Assembly (NCBI RefSeq): GCF_002259415.1
Contig: NZ_NPFY01000001.1
Coordinates: 62,001 to 126,000 of the forward strand
Source: Rhodococcus sp. 14-2470-1b
Lineage (GTDB): Bacteria > Actinomycetota > Actinomycetes > Mycobacteriales > Mycobacteriaceae
DNA length: 64,000 nucleotides
Direction of reading: 5' to 3'
Shown here: positions 1 to 9,221 of the stretch, piece after piece
How the letters are laid out: each line of letters opens with the position of its first letter
Numbering within the stretch: position 1 is the first letter of the stretch
Made by a program: the position numbers and the translations under genes
Notes under the pieces: generated by a model
Database searches by the model: none
The model's input: the letters and a program-made list of their open reading frames with translations, nothing else
What the model was told of the DNA's origin: nothing

Positions 1-3000
1 CGGTGACCTGCCTTCCGGTTTCCTGCGCCGGGCAACTGGACTTCACCGGGCAGTGCCTGCACCCGTCGTTCACGAATGCCTCGAAATTCGGCCCTTGCGT
101 CGCCGACGCCGCGGCGTGAACCGTATCGCGCCACTCGGCCAACTTCTCCGGCGTCGGAGCTTCCTGGATACGCTGCGTCGCACCGTCCTGTTTGTGGGCC
201 TTGGCGACGAAGACCAACCGTGCTCCGCCCGGCTCGCCCGCAGGCTCTCCCTCGATGGCGCCGGCCGCGGCCGCCACCTGGTAGGTGGCCAATTGATTGT
301 GGGAGCGAGCGTCCTCCTTGGACATGACCGTCTTGGCCGTCTTGACGTCGATGATCACCGGCCGACCGTCCGGGTCGCGCTCGAGCCTGTCGATTCGTCC
401 ACGGAGCGCTACGGACGGTTCGTCGTCGGTCCGCGCTGGGAGGACACCATCGACTGCTACCTCCACACCTGCTTCGGTGAGCTCACCTCGGGTTCCACTG
501 AGCCATTTCTCGAAGGTGTCCAGCATCGCTCCGGTGCGATCCAACTCGTGACGCGAGAACCACTGCGAGCCGAGATCCACCGCATCCCAGGCCGTTTCGA
601 GAGCACGTCGGACCTGCTCCGGAGGCATTTTTCCGGCAACCGCCTGAACGAGAGTGTGCACGAGAGTTCCCGTCACCGCGTGGGTGTTGGCGCCGTCGTT
701 GCCGCCGTGTCGGTCCAGCATCCACCGCAGCGGGCACGTGGTGAGCTGCTCCACGGTGGACGGCGACAGCGGTACCGGGCCGTCACCGAGTGTCCACAGC
801 GGAGCGTCGGTACTGGTACCCGCAACTCCGAACCACTCGCGTGGGTGTGCACCCTTCACCCCGGCGTCGGCCAGCCTGGCCAGTTGCCGCGCCGCGCGGG
901 CGTGCTTCTGCGGGTCGTGTTCGGCGACATCGGCGTCGCACACGACTCTGCGGAGCTCGGCGACCAACATGGGCAGTGCGAGTACTCGTGCCGCAGGCTG
1001 CGGAACCTCGGGGACCTGCTCCAGCTCGTCCGCATCCTCGTTTCCTCGAAGTTCGTCGAGAAAGCGCGACCGAACCAGATCGGTGTCACCCGTCGAGGAG
1101 TCCACTGCAGTGACCAGCAGAGTCGACCGCGCTCGACTGCATGCGACCAGAAACAACCGTCTCTCGTCCGCGAGCAGAGGCGCCGTCTTGGACAACGTTC
1201 CGTCCGACGTCACGTCGTCGGCGATTCCGGACGCGAGATCGACGAGGGATTCCGTTCCCAACAGGCTGCCGCGAGCCCGAAGACCTGGCCACAAGCCCTC
1301 CTGCACACCGGCCACAGCCACGAGATCCCACTCCCGGCCCGCTGCCGAGTGTGCGCTCAGTACGGTCACGGCATCCTTGAGGACAGCACCGGCCATGCTA
1401 TTCGATGTCGGAATCTGTTGTTGCGAAATGTATTCGACGAACCCGGCGAGCCGCGCCTGCGGCAGACGATCGACGTAAGCGGCTGCGCTGTCGAACAGGG
1501 CGACGACGGCATCGAGATCACGGTCCGCCTGAGCACCGGCCGATCCTCCACGAGCCGACGCCGCCGACCACCGCCGTTCGAGCCCGGAGGCCTGCCACGC
1601 AGCCCACAGCACGTCCTCGACTCCGCGTCCGCGACGTGCGACGGCGTTGGCCTTGCGCACCACACCGAGCACGCGGCGCAGCGGAGCCGCCTCCACGTCG
1701 GACAACTGGGCCATCCACCGAGAACGCTCCGTCTCGGGGTCGGCGTCGCTACCGGAGTGCCATCGAACTCCGGTGATGGCCTGCCGCAGCAACTCTGCCG
1801 AATCCCGCTCCCCGCCCGAGGCCAGCTCCACACGCCGGACACCGCGTCGGAGGCGTCGAAGTGCCACCGGATCCGCGCCGCCGACCGGACCCGACAGCAG
1901 AGCGAGCGCATCCTCACCGTCGAAGCTCGGGTCCACCAGGGCGCGCACCACGAGCAGCAAACCGACGGCGCCGTGCTGACGATGCAGCGGAAGTTCCGAC
2001 GCCGGCGTCAGGATCGGGACCCCCGCCGCCTGCAAGGCTCGGCGCAGCGGCGCGATGACGCGGGGAACGGACCGTACGACCACAGCCATCGCAGACCACG
2101 GCATGCCGTCGACGAGGTGCGCGCGCCGCATCGTGTCCGCGATCAGCGCCGCTTCCTTCGCGGCCGACGGCAACACCTGCACGAGCGCTCGGGCGTCGCC
2201 GTACTGCGCGGACGCCACTGCCTCCGGGGCGCGGTGCCGACCCAGGCCGGGTAGACGGCCGCTGATCCTCGCGGTGAGAGCAGCGACTGCGGGTGCGCTG
2301 CGGAAATTTCGGTCGAGCATCACCTGTCGCTCGGACCCGGCGTCGGCGAGGTCGGCCAGAAAGGACGGATCGGCGCCGCGGAAGGTGAACACCGATTGAT
2401 CCGGGTCTCCGGCGATCACCGTCGATTCCGTGCGGCTACCGATCAGCCGAACCAACTGTGCGGCTTGTGGATCCAGATGCTGCGCATCGTCGACGACAAG
2501 GTGTCTGATGCGGGCGCGCTCGGAATGCAGAAGATCCGGGTCGGTGGCGAACGCCATCAGTGCACTGCCGATCAGTTCGGCAGCGTCCAGCCCGGGGGCC
2601 GACGCGCCTGCCGCCTCGACTCCGACGGCTCCGCGCAGCAGCATCGCTTGCTCGTACCGCGCGGCGAACTTTCCGACGGCCACCCACTCCGGACGCGCTT
2701 GCTTACGACCCAGTTTCACCAGATCCTCCGGACCGATCCCGCGTTCTGCCGAACGCAGCATGAGGTCGCGTACCGCGGTGACGAACCCCGCCATGCCGAG
2801 CGCGGGACGCAATCGGTCCGGCCAGTCCTGGGCTCCGTCTTCGAGGTCACCGCGCAGCATCTCGCGGACGACGGCGTCCTGCTCGGCGCCGGTGAGCAGC
2901 CGAGGGGGCGGGTTGCCGTGAATGGCCGCCTGCAGGCGCAGCACAGCGAAAGCGTAGGAATGTACCGTCCGTACCAGAGGCTCCCGTGTTGCGCGCACGG

Positions 3001-3355
3001 CGTGCTCACCGGCGAACAATCCCCCGGTGATCTGCTGACGCATCGCGGTGGCCGCGCGCTTCGACTGAGTCAGCACGAGGACCGCTTCCGGATCACCGGC
3101 GACGATCCGCGACACCGCATAGTCCGCAACCAGGGAGGACTTACCGGTACCCGGGCCACCGATCACCTGCCACGGTTGCCACGCGGGTGCGCCGTCCACC
3201 GCAGCGGACACGGCGTCGGTCCGCCCGGTGAGCATGTGCGCCGCTGAACCCGTCCAGGTCCGGCGCGGTACGGCGACCTTCGGTGCCCGCACGAGGGTGG
3301 CCGCACCAGCGTGCCTACCCCCGTGCTGGGTACCGCTTCGACTGTCCGTACTCAT
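1..3355 (-). CDS. adnA: AdnA-type helicase-nuclease subunit (C-terminus cut by window edge)
   Basis: ATP-dependent DNA helicase fused to a RecB-family nuclease, homologous to the AdnA half of mycobacterial AdnAB, which resects double-strand breaks. About 1,118 codons are visible from the ATG at 3355; the stop lies just beyond base 1. Seen: Walker A GGPGTGKSS (about 66-74), a Walker B segment VVDDAQHL (about 285), the UvrD-type AGDPDQSVF (about 313), and a nuclease motif GRIDRLERD followed by VIIDVKTAK (about 985-1005). Four cysteines fit an AddB/AdnA iron-sulfur cluster: one in TTCPLRW (about 873) and three in CRHCPVKSSC at the extreme C-terminus. The partner adnB is expected next to the left, as in M. 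tuberculosis Rv3201c-Rv3202c. It is divergent from lipV with 90 bp between. Confidence 0.92.
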   Translation of the reverse strand, partial: MSTDSRSGTQHGGRHAGAATLVRAPKVAVPRRTWTGSAAHMLTGRTDAVSAAVDGAPAWQPWQVIGGPGTGKSSLVADYAVSRIVAGDPEAVLVLTQSKRAATAMRQQITGGLFAGEHAVRATREPLVRTVHSYAFAVLRLQAAIHGNPPPRLLTGAEQDAVVREMLRGDLEDGAQDWPDRLRPALGMAGFVTAVRDLMLRSAERGIGPEDLVKLGRKQARPEWVAVGKFAARYEQAMLLRGAVGVEAAGASAPGLDAAELIGSALMAFATDPDLLHSERARIRHLVVDDAQHLDPQAAQLVRLIGSRTESTVIAGDPDQSVFTFRGADPSFLADLADAGSERQVMLDRNFRSAPAVAALTARISGRLPGLGRHRAPEAVASAQYGDARALVQVLPSAAKEAALIADTMRRAHLVDGMPWSAMAVVVRSVPRVIAPLRRALQAAGVPILTPASELPLHRQHGAVGLLLVVRALVDPSFDGEDALALLSGPVGGADPVALRRLRRGVRRVELASGGERDSAELLRQAITGVRWHSGSDADPETERSRWMAQLSDVEAAPLRRVLGVVRKANAVARRGRGVEDVLWAAWQASGLERRWSAASARGGSAGAQADRDLDAVVALFDSAAAYVDRLPQARLAGFVEYISQQQIPTSNSMAGAVLKDAVTVLSAHSAAGREWDLVAVAGVQEGLWPGLRARGSLLGTESLVDLASGIADDVTSDGTLSKTAPLLADERRLFLVACSRARSTLLVTAVDSSTGDTDLVRSRFLDELRGNEDADELEQVPEVPQPAARVLALPMLVAELRRVVCDADVAEHDPQKHARAARQLARLADAGVKGAHPREWFGVAGTSTDAPLWTLGDGPVPLSPSTVEQLTTCPLRWMLDRHGGNDGANTHAVTGTLVHTLVQAVAGKMPPEQVRRALETAWDAVDLGSQWFSRHELDRTGAMLDTFEKWLSGTRGELTEAGVEVAVDGVLPARTDDEPSVALRGRIDRLERDPDGRPVIIDVKTAKTVMSKEDARSHNQLATYQVAAAAGAIEGEPAGEPGGARLVFVAKAHKQDGATQRIQEAPTPEKLAEWRDTVHAAASATQGPNFEAFVNDGCRHCPVKSSCPAQETGRQVT

Positions 3356-3433
3356 GCACCGATTGGATCATGCGCCACCGACATGTCGTCTCAGCCTCCG
3401 ACTGCGAAACGAGCAGCAGAACACCGGGTACGG

Positions 3434-3439
3434 CATAGT
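3434..3439 (+). promoter_or_regulatory. Candidate -10 element of lipV (leaderless)
   Basis: CATAGT ends six bases before the GTG of lipV and no Shine-Dalgarno sequence is visible. This spacing would put transcription start on the start codon itself. No clear -35 is seen. Confidence 0.35.
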
Positions 3440-3445
3440 TGACCC

Positions 3446-4222
3446 GTGCCGAAGTTGAACTCTTACACGTACGGTCCCGCCGACGGCCCGGAGGTTCTCG
3501 CTGTTCACGGAATGACGGGCCACGGCGCTCGATGGGCGCATCTGGCCGAACGGCATCTGGCCGACGTCCGCGTCCTGGCCCCCGATCTCGTCGGCCACGG
3601 CCGGTCGCCGTGGACGCCGCCGTGGGACATCGACGCTCAGGTCGACGGCTTGAGCGAGCTGATCGACGCGCATGCGCGCGGCCCCGTGGTCGTCGTCGGT
3701 CACTCGTACGGCGGTGCGCTGGCCGTACACCTCGCGAAGTCCCACCCCGAGAAGGTACGCGGGTTGCTGCTGCTCGATCCGGCGATCGAGCTGGACCCGT
3801 CGGATCTGCTCGAGGTGGCTGGGCTCACGGCGAAGTTCCCCGATTACACCGACGCCGAGGAAGCCAAGTCGGAGAAACTGAACGGCGCGTGGGCCGATGT
3901 CGATCCGGCTTTGCTCGATCAGGAGGTGGAGGACCACCTCGTCGACGCCGACGAGGGGCGTGTCGCCTGGCGGATCTCGACCCCGGCGATCGTCTCGTCG
4001 TGGGGTGAACTCGCCCGGCCGCTCGTGGTTCCTCCTGCCGATCTGCCGACGATTCTGGTGCAGGCGATGCGCGTGCAACCTCCGTACGTCGGAGACAAGT
4101 TCAAGGCCGCGTTGTCCGATCGACTCGGGGACAACCTGACCGTCCTCGAGTTCGACTGCGACCACATGGTGGCTCAGGCCAAGCCCGCAGAGGTCGCCGA
4201 GCTGGTGCGTCGGCTCCTGTAG
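3446..4222 (+). CDS. lipV: Alpha/beta hydrolase, LipV-like
   Basis: A 258-residue serine hydrolase of the alpha/beta fold, probably an esterase or lipase; the substrate cannot be read from sequence. Seen: oxyanion-side HGMTGHG near residue 21, nucleophile elbow GHSYGG with Ser87, a plausible acid in LLLLDPAIELDP, and a C-terminal DHM with His240 as the likely catalytic histidine. There is no signal peptide, so it should be cytosolic. The GTG start lacks a ribosome binding site and fits a leaderless transcript. The next gene starts on the base after its TAG stop, so the two are co-transcribed. Position beside adnA matches lipV (Rv3203) of M. tuberculosis. Confidence 0.85.
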   Translation: MPKLNSYTYGPADGPEVLAVHGMTGHGARWAHLAERHLADVRVLAPDLVGHGRSPWTPPWDIDAQVDGLSELIDAHARGPVVVVGHSYGGALAVHLAKSHPEKVRGLLLLDPAIELDPSDLLEVAGLTAKFPDYTDAEEAKSEKLNGAWADVDPALLDQEVEDHLVDADEGRVAWRISTPAIVSSWGELARPLVVPPADLPTILVQAMRVQPPYVGDKFKAALSDRLGDNLTVLEFDCDHMVAQAKPAEVAELVRRLL

Positions 4223-4528
4223 ATGGCAGCGATCACCGACGAGCAGGTCGAACGGGTCCGCGAACTCGTCGCGTCGATTCCCGCTGGACGCGTCAGTACC
4301 TACGGGGACATCGCTGCCGCGGCGGGCCTGTCGAGTCCGCGCATCGTGGCGTGGATCATGCGCACCGACTCCGCGGACCTGCCGTGGCATCGGGTGCTGC
4401 CGGTGAGCGGCAGACCGGCACCTCACCTCGCGACTCGCCAGTTGGAGAACCTGCGGAGCGAAGGCGTCCTCGCCGTCGACGGGCGCGTGCGCCTGGGGGA
4501 AATTCGGTTCGTGTTCGGCGCCGACTAA
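4223..4528 (+). CDS. Alkyltransferase-like protein (Atl, MGMT DNA-binding family)
   Basis: A 101-residue protein with only the DNA-binding domain of O6-alkylguanine-DNA alkyltransferases. The alkyl-acceptor motif PCHRV is PWHRVL here (residues 54-59), with Trp55 in place of the reactive cysteine. That is the hallmark of Atl proteins, which cannot repair the lesion but flip O6-alkylguanine out and hand it to nucleotide excision repair. Arg40 in SPRIVAW sits where Atl proteins carry the arginine finger. It starts directly after the lipV stop. The homologue in the same place in M. tuberculosis is Rv3204. Confidence 0.88.
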   Translation: MAAITDEQVERVRELVASIPAGRVSTYGDIAAAAGLSSPRIVAWIMRTDSADLPWHRVLPVSGRPAPHLATRQLENLRSEGVLAVDGRVRLGEIRFVFGAD

Positions 4529-4539
4529 CCTCGGAGAGC

Positions 4540-4974
4540 ATGAACCTCGGACCGTTCGATCCTCGCCCGACTGCCAAGTACGCACTCGGTAAGGCGAGCC
4601 CCTTCGTCGCGGCAGCCGGACTGGTCATCGACGAGATCTCCGGAACTCGGGTGGTCGGCCACATCGAGCTGTCGGAGGACCATCACACTCCGTGGGGCGT
4701 CGTGCACGGTGGGGTCTACACCGCGGCAGTCGAATCCGCTGCGAGCATCGGCGCGAGCGAAGCGGTGAAGGATCGAGGCGAGTTCGCCGTCGGTGTGCAC
4801 AACGGTACCGATTTCCTTCGCGCCAGCAAGGGCGGCAGGGTGGACGTCGTCGCAGAACCGCTGCAGCAAGGCCGAATTCAGCAACTGTGGCTGGTCACGA
4901 TCACCGCCACGGACAGCGGAAAGGCCATCGCCCGGGGGCAGGTTCGGCTGCAGAACGTGCCGCTCCCGACATGA
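4540..4974 (+). CDS. PaaI-family hotdog-fold acyl-CoA thioesterase
   Basis: A 144-residue single-domain hotdog protein. The segment HHTPWGVVHGGVYTAAVES (about residues 47-65) carries the HGG turn and the downstream acidic residue typical of PaaI/YbgC-type thioesterases that hydrolyse acyl- or aryl-CoA. The substrate is not recognisable. The ATG at 4540 follows GGAGAG and begins 11 bp after the upstream gene. The stop overlaps the next start in an ATGA, so it is translationally coupled to the mobA-moeA gene. A functional link to molybdenum cofactor synthesis is not evident. Confidence 0.82.
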   Translation: MNLGPFDPRPTAKYALGKASPFVAAAGLVIDEISGTRVVGHIELSEDHHTPWGVVHGGVYTAAVESAASIGASEAVKDRGEFAVGVHNGTDFLRASKGGRVDVVAEPLQQGRIQQLWLVTITATDSGKAIARGQVRLQNVPLPT

Positions 4975-6725
4975 GAATCACCGGTGTCGATGCGGTCATC
5001 CTTGCGGGAGGCGCCGCACGCAGGATGCACGGCGTCGACAAACCAGGCCTGACTGTCGGCCGAATCAGTATGGTGCAGAGGATGATCGACGCGGTCGTGG
5101 TGGCAGGCACCATCGTTGTCGTCGGACCGCATCGACCGGAGTTGGCGCCACACATTGTGCAAACCCGCGAGAATCCCGCCGGGTCCGGGCCGGTCGCGGC
5201 GATCGCAGCGGGGTTGGACGCCCTCCGCGATCGCAGCGCCGGTACCGGTGACTCGAAAGCACTTCTGGTACTGGCCGCGGACCTCCCGTTCGTCGACGCC
5301 GCGGCGATCGATCGCCTCGTGGCGGAGTCGTCCGCCGCGGCCGCCACGTTCGCGGCGGACGGCGACGGACGCACGCAGTACCTCTTCGGTGTCTGGAACA
5401 CCGCAGCGCTCAGGCGCAGCATCGACGATCTCCCGTACACGCGGGATGCGCCGATGCGTGCGTTGATTCCGCAGGATCACCGCGTGATCCACATCGACGG
5501 AGTCGACGACTGCGACACTCCCGAGCATCTGAGTCTGGCGCGGCGACACCTCGCCGAGTACTTGCCGGCTCAACCCGTACCGACCGTCGACGAGGCACGC
5601 GACACGATCCGAAACCGGCTGCGCCCCATTCCGACCCGACGTACGGCCACCCGTGACGCTCTCGGTGCGACCTCGAGCGAGCCCGTGATCGCGGCGGCCC
5701 CTCTGCCGCCGGTCGACATCTCGGCGATGGACGGATACGCGGTGTGCGGGACGGGGCCGTGGATGATTCGCAGCGAGATCGCGTTCGCAGGCACATCGGG
5801 CCACCGGCCGCTGGGGCGCGGGGAAGCCATGCGCATCGCCACCGGCGCCCACGTTCCCGCGGGAGCGGACTCGGTGGTACGAGACGAAGACGTGCGAGTG
5901 TCCGGTGACGACTTGGATCGAGCCGAGGGTGCACCCGTGCGCGACGACACTCGGCGTGCGGGCGAGGATTGGATCGCCGGAACGGTACTGGCCCCGGCGG
6001 GGACCGAAGTCGGGGCCGCCCTCGTGTCCGTCGCCCTCGGCGCCGAGATCGAGGACTTCGCAGTACGCGGACCGGTCCGAGCACGAATAATTCTCAGCGG
6101 GAACGAGATTCAGGGATCCGGCGTGCTGCAACCAGGGCAGACCCGCGACACCATCGGGCCGGTCTTGCCGAACTATCTGGCTGCGTGCGGGATCTCCACG
6201 ACCGACTCTGAACACCTCGACGATTCGCCCACGGCGTTCGACGATCTCCTCGCCGACCCCACCGACGCCGATCTCGTCGTCGTCGTCGGTGCGACCGGAG
6301 GCGGAGCCGCCGATTCTCTGCGCAGCGCGCTCGTCGACGCGGATGCGGACATCGTGGTGCACCGCACGCGCGTCCGTCCGGGCGGTTCGCAGATCACAGC
6401 GGTGCTACCGGACGGCACGGTGGTGCTCGGACTGCCCGGTAATCCGTTCGCGGCCGTCGCGACGGTCATGGTGACTGGACCCGCCGTCGTCGACGCTCTC
6501 ACCGCGCGAACTCCCCGGCCTCCGCTGCTGGGATACGTGAGCGGGACCGACAAGGCGTCGACGACGCGCATCGTGCCCGTTGTGCGGGACGGCGCTCGCT
6601 GGCGCGTCTCCCCCGGCATCAGGACCGCCCATCTGCGCACTCTGATCGACAGCGACGCCGTAGCGTTGATCCCGCCGCAGCACGAACCCGACGTACCCGT
6701 CGAACTGGTGCTCCTGCCTCGGTGA
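4971..6725 (+). CDS. MobA-MoeA fusion: molybdenum cofactor guanylyltransferase and molybdopterin molybdotransferase
   Basis: A 584-residue fusion of two Moco enzymes. Residues 1 to about 195 are MobA-like: LAGGAARRMHGVDKP (11-25) is the GTP-binding loop, followed by GPVAAIAAGLDAL and LVLAADLPFVD. MobA attaches GMP to molybdopterin. Residues from about 210 to the end are MoeA-like, which inserts molybdate: DISAMDGYAV (249-258), IATGAHVPAGADSVV, the DTIGP/LPNYLAACG region, and PGGSQ with GLPGNPFAA. The usual GGTSxGD loop of MoeA is altered to GATGGGAAD. The ATGA overlap with the thioesterase gene supports the start. The next gene is on the opposite strand, one base beyond the stop. It probably serves molybdoenzymes such as nitrate reductase, which would fit the adjacent nitrite operon. 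Confidence 0.88.
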   Translation: MRITGVDAVILAGGAARRMHGVDKPGLTVGRISMVQRMIDAVVVAGTIVVVGPHRPELAPHIVQTRENPAGSGPVAAIAAGLDALRDRSAGTGDSKALLVLAADLPFVDAAAIDRLVAESSAAAATFAADGDGRTQYLFGVWNTAALRRSIDDLPYTRDAPMRALIPQDHRVIHIDGVDDCDTPEHLSLARRHLAEYLPAQPVPTVDEARDTIRNRLRPIPTRRTATRDALGATSSEPVIAAAPLPPVDISAMDGYAVCGTGPWMIRSEIAFAGTSGHRPLGRGEAMRIATGAHVPAGADSVVRDEDVRVSGDDLDRAEGAPVRDDTRRAGEDWIAGTVLAPAGTEVGAALVSVALGAEIEDFAVRGPVRARIILSGNEIQGSGVLQPGQTRDTIGPVLPNYLAACGISTTDSEHLDDSPTAFDDLLADPTDADLVVVVGATGGGAADSLRSALVDADADIVVHRTRVRPGGSQITAVLPDGTVVLGLPGNPFAAVATVMVTGPAVVDALTARTPRPPLLGYVSGTDKASTTRIVPVVRDGARWRVSPGIRTAHLRTLIDSDAVALIPPQHEPDVPVELVLLPR

Positions 6726-6726
6726 A

Positions 6727-7464
6727 TTACCGCACGGACCCGCGCGAGTAGTCGTTCGACCGCGCCGCAAGCTCGGCGGAGCCGCTACGGAATCGGTCGA
6801 CGACGAGGTCCACGATGCCCTGATGCAGCCCGAGAGGGTCGGCCACGCCGTCGCTCCCGGCGTCGGACAACCGGTCGTGAAAAAGCCCCCTTGCCAACAG
6901 ATACGACGCCACGAACACCCGCTGGTGGCCGTGCGACCGTAGTGTCGCCACGGCGTCGGGAACGGTGGGGGCGGCGGTTGCGACATAGCCGATTCGGACC
7001 GGCACTTCGGTCAGTTCAGCCACCATCAGTGCAGCGCGGCGATGTTCGGCGAGGGCGCGCCGATCCGACGACCCGGCCGCAGCGAACACGATGGCATCAC
7101 CCGGTCGCCAGCCCGCCGCGAGCAGTCGGTCCACCATCACTCGGGCGAACACCCGGTCCGGTCCGAGTGCCGGCGTCACCGTCGTGCACGGATGCTCGCT
7201 CGCGGCGACCTCACGCGGAACGTCGGTGTGCACGTGATACCCGGACGCCAGAAACGCCGGGACCACCACAGCGGGACCCTCCAGCTCGCGCAGTACCTCG
7301 GCCGGCGACGGCCCGAGCACGTCGACGAACGCCACCCGGGTCGGTCCGACCTCGACGCCGACGGCCTCGGCCAGTGTCGCGATCATCTCGACGCCGCGTG
7401 GATTGCGAGTTCCATGTGCCACCAACACCAGCGAAGGTGTTGCGGCAGAGCGAATGTCGTTCAT
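6727..7464 (-). CDS. Sirohydrochlorin chelatase (CbiX/SirB family)
   Basis: A 245-residue class II chelatase that inserts Fe2+ or Co2+ into sirohydrochlorin; next to a siroheme nitrite reductase, iron insertion to make siroheme is the likely role. Seen: LVAHGTRNP with the metal-binding His17, and FLASGYHVHTDV with the second histidine. A partly duplicated half follows, with FAAAGSSD and FVASYLLARGLFHDRL. The ATG at 7464 has GGAAGGAAGC upstream at good spacing. An alternative start 25 codons earlier would read into the end of nnaR. It is the last gene of the nitrite operon, one base after nnaR, as with Rv0259c-Rv0260c in M. tuberculosis. Confidence 0.85.
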   Translation of the reverse strand: MNDIRSAATPSLVLVAHGTRNPRGVEMIATLAEAVGVEVGPTRVAFVDVLGPSPAEVLRELEGPAVVVPAFLASGYHVHTDVPREVAASEHPCTTVTPALGPDRVFARVMVDRLLAAGWRPGDAIVFAAAGSSDRRALAEHRRAALMVAELTEVPVRIGYVATAAPTVPDAVATLRSHGHQRVFVASYLLARGLFHDRLSDAGSDGVADPLGLHQGIVDLVVDRFRSGSAELAARSNDYSRGSVR

Positions 7465-7465
7465 G

Positions 7466-8719
7466 TCAGTACTTGCTTCCTTCCTGGTATGCAGCTGCAC
7501 CGACACCCTCGGCCGCGACGCCGGTGTCGGATGGTGCATCGGGGAGTGTGTCGACCGGATCGATCGCGAGGCGATAGCCCCGCTTGACCACTGTCTGAAT
7601 CACTTTCGGGGCACCGAGAGAGGATCTCAATCTCGTCATGGCCGTCTCGACGGCATGGGTGTCGTCGCCTCCTCCGGGGAGTGCGCCGAGCAGATCGTCC
7701 CTGGAGACGACGCGACCCGGCTTGGCAGCCAACGTCTTCAGGATCGCCATGCCCGCCGGAGACACCGCCCGAACCACACCGTCCACGACGACGCATCGGC
7801 TCCGCACACTCAGCGAGTGACCGCCTGCGTTCATCGGAGCGGCACGTCTCGGTAGTTCCTCGGCGATGTGCCGCGCGAGCGATCCCAGCCGGGCCCGCGT
7901 CGGTTGCGTCGTCGGCACGTCCGATTGTTCCAACGGCGCCGCGGTGACCGGTCCGACGCACACGGCGAGAACGCGCGTCCGCAAAGAATGCAACAACGCG
8001 TCCAGAACACCGTTTTCGTCCGCCCGCATCAACAGCGACACCACCGCCGGGGCGCTCGTGAAACTGATCGCGTCGAGATCCCCGAGGACGACGGCCTCGA
8101 TCATCCGGTCCATCGGTGAGCTGTCGTCCGGAGCCGTCCACCGGTACACCGGAACCGGCACGACCTCGGCGCCGGCATTGCGCAACGCTTCGCAGAAATC
8201 CGGCACCGGCTCCCATTCGGTCGTGGCACCGTGCAGCTGAACCGCGATCCGTGTGCCGTCGACGCCCTCGGCGAGCAGGTGTTCGAGCACCTCCGCCGAG
8301 GATTCGGACGCCGGGCTCCACTCTTCTCGCAAGTCGGCGGCTCGAATGGCGCCCTTCGCCTTGGGCCCGCGAGCAAGAACTCTCGACGCCGCGAGGGCCT
8401 CGTTCAACGCTTCTGCTCGGCCCCACCCCTCCGCGGCCTCGATCCATCCTCGAAAACCGATACCCGTGGTGGCGACGGTTATCTCCGGAGGGTCGGCGAT
8501 GATCTCTTCGGTCACGCGTTCCAGCTCGGCGTCGTCGGCCAGCGGAATGATTCGGATCGCGGGTGCATGCATGACCGTTGCACCTCGTCGTTGCAGCAAT
8601 GTCTCGAACTCGTCGGCCCGGCGTGACGCGGTGATCCCGACGGCGAATCCGGCCAGAGGCTCCCCCGAGATCGGTGTCGCAGCGCACGACTCCGTTCCCG
8701 CCTCGGCTGCACTCGTCAC
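7466..8719 (-). CDS. nnaR: NnaR-type regulator: HemD-like domain fused to OmpR-type winged helix
   Basis: A 417-residue protein. Residues 1 to about 265 resemble uroporphyrinogen-III synthase (HemD); residues about 290-385 form an OmpR/PhoB-type winged helix, with SPAGMAILKTLAAKPGRVVSRDDLL, the recognition region HAVETAMTRLRSSLG and the wing VVKRGYRLAI. This architecture defines NnaR of Streptomyces and mycobacteria, which works with GlnR to activate nitrate/nitrite assimilation genes. Whether the HemD part is catalytic or senses a tetrapyrrole cannot be told here. The GTG start overlaps the nirD stop (GTGA). The 30-residue tail after the winged helix is low-complexity. Confidence 0.85.
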   Translation of the reverse strand: MTSAAEAGTESCAATPISGEPLAGFAVGITASRRADEFETLLQRRGATVMHAPAIRIIPLADDAELERVTEEIIADPPEITVATTGIGFRGWIEAAEGWGRAEALNEALAASRVLARGPKAKGAIRAADLREEWSPASESSAEVLEHLLAEGVDGTRIAVQLHGATTEWEPVPDFCEALRNAGAEVVPVPVYRWTAPDDSSPMDRMIEAVVLGDLDAISFTSAPAVVSLLMRADENGVLDALLHSLRTRVLAVCVGPVTAAPLEQSDVPTTQPTRARLGSLARHIAEELPRRAAPMNAGGHSLSVRSRCVVVDGVVRAVSPAGMAILKTLAAKPGRVVSRDDLLGALPGGGDDTHAVETAMTRLRSSLGAPKVIQTVVKRGYRLAIDPVDTLPDAPSDTGVAAEGVGAAAYQEGSKY

Positions 8720-9108
8720 GTCGATTCGCCCCGAACGTAGATGACGCCGCCGTCCGTCCTGGTCTCGAAGGAACCGAGGCCGACGCTCTCATCGTCGAGG
8801 CACCGTCCGTCGACCAGCGAGAAAACCTGCTTGAGCAGCGGCGACGCGACGGTCGCCTCCCCAGCCCGATCGCCGACGAGTCCTCTGGACATGACGGCCG
8901 CCCGACCGAACGGGTCGACGTTGCCGACGGCGAAGGTCTCGCCCGTCTCGAGCAGGAACAGGGCCACCTGTGTGCCTCCACGCAACAGCACGGCTACTCC
9001 CCTGCCTGGCACCAGGGAATCGACGGTGCACGCCGGTGTCCACTCACGGGTCGCTGGAATGCTGCTCGCGGCCGGTGTGGTGGTGTTGAGCGAATCGATG
9101 ACAGTCAT
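8716..9108 (-). CDS. nirD: NADH-nitrite reductase small subunit
   Basis: A 130-residue NirD. It has the Rieske-like fold but lacks the CxH/CxxH cluster ligands, as expected for NirD. Conserved parts are TETGETFAVGNVDPFGRAAV-like and VASPLLKQVFSLVDGRCLDD-like stretches. It is the small subunit of the cytosolic NADH-dependent assimilatory nitrite reductase and lies 113 bp downstream of nirB. Its stop overlaps the nnaR GTG, coupling regulator and enzyme translation. Confidence 0.93.
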   Translation of the reverse strand: MTVIDSLNTTTPAASSIPATREWTPACTVDSLVPGRGVAVLLRGGTQVALFLLETGETFAVGNVDPFGRAAVMSRGLVGDRAGEATVASPLLKQVFSLVDGRCLDDESVGLGSFETRTDGGVIYVRGEST

Positions 9109-9221
9109 GGTGTCGGACCTCCTGATGCAATTGCACTGTGCCGATGTTTCTTCGTCGTTAAGGGCCGATTACCCGGGTGTGCACATGCGTGCAGACCCAG
9201 GAACCGGCCCGCGTGAGGTGC

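Noticed and set aside
53..2254. 733-codon open frame on the + strand
   Set aside because: It lies opposite adnA, whose helicase and nuclease motifs are continuous on the minus strand. The + frame is arginine-rich with no domain, typical of a high-GC shadow frame.
4878..6362. 494-codon open frame on the minus strand
   Set aside because: Antisense of the MobA-MoeA gene, which has recognisable motifs throughout.
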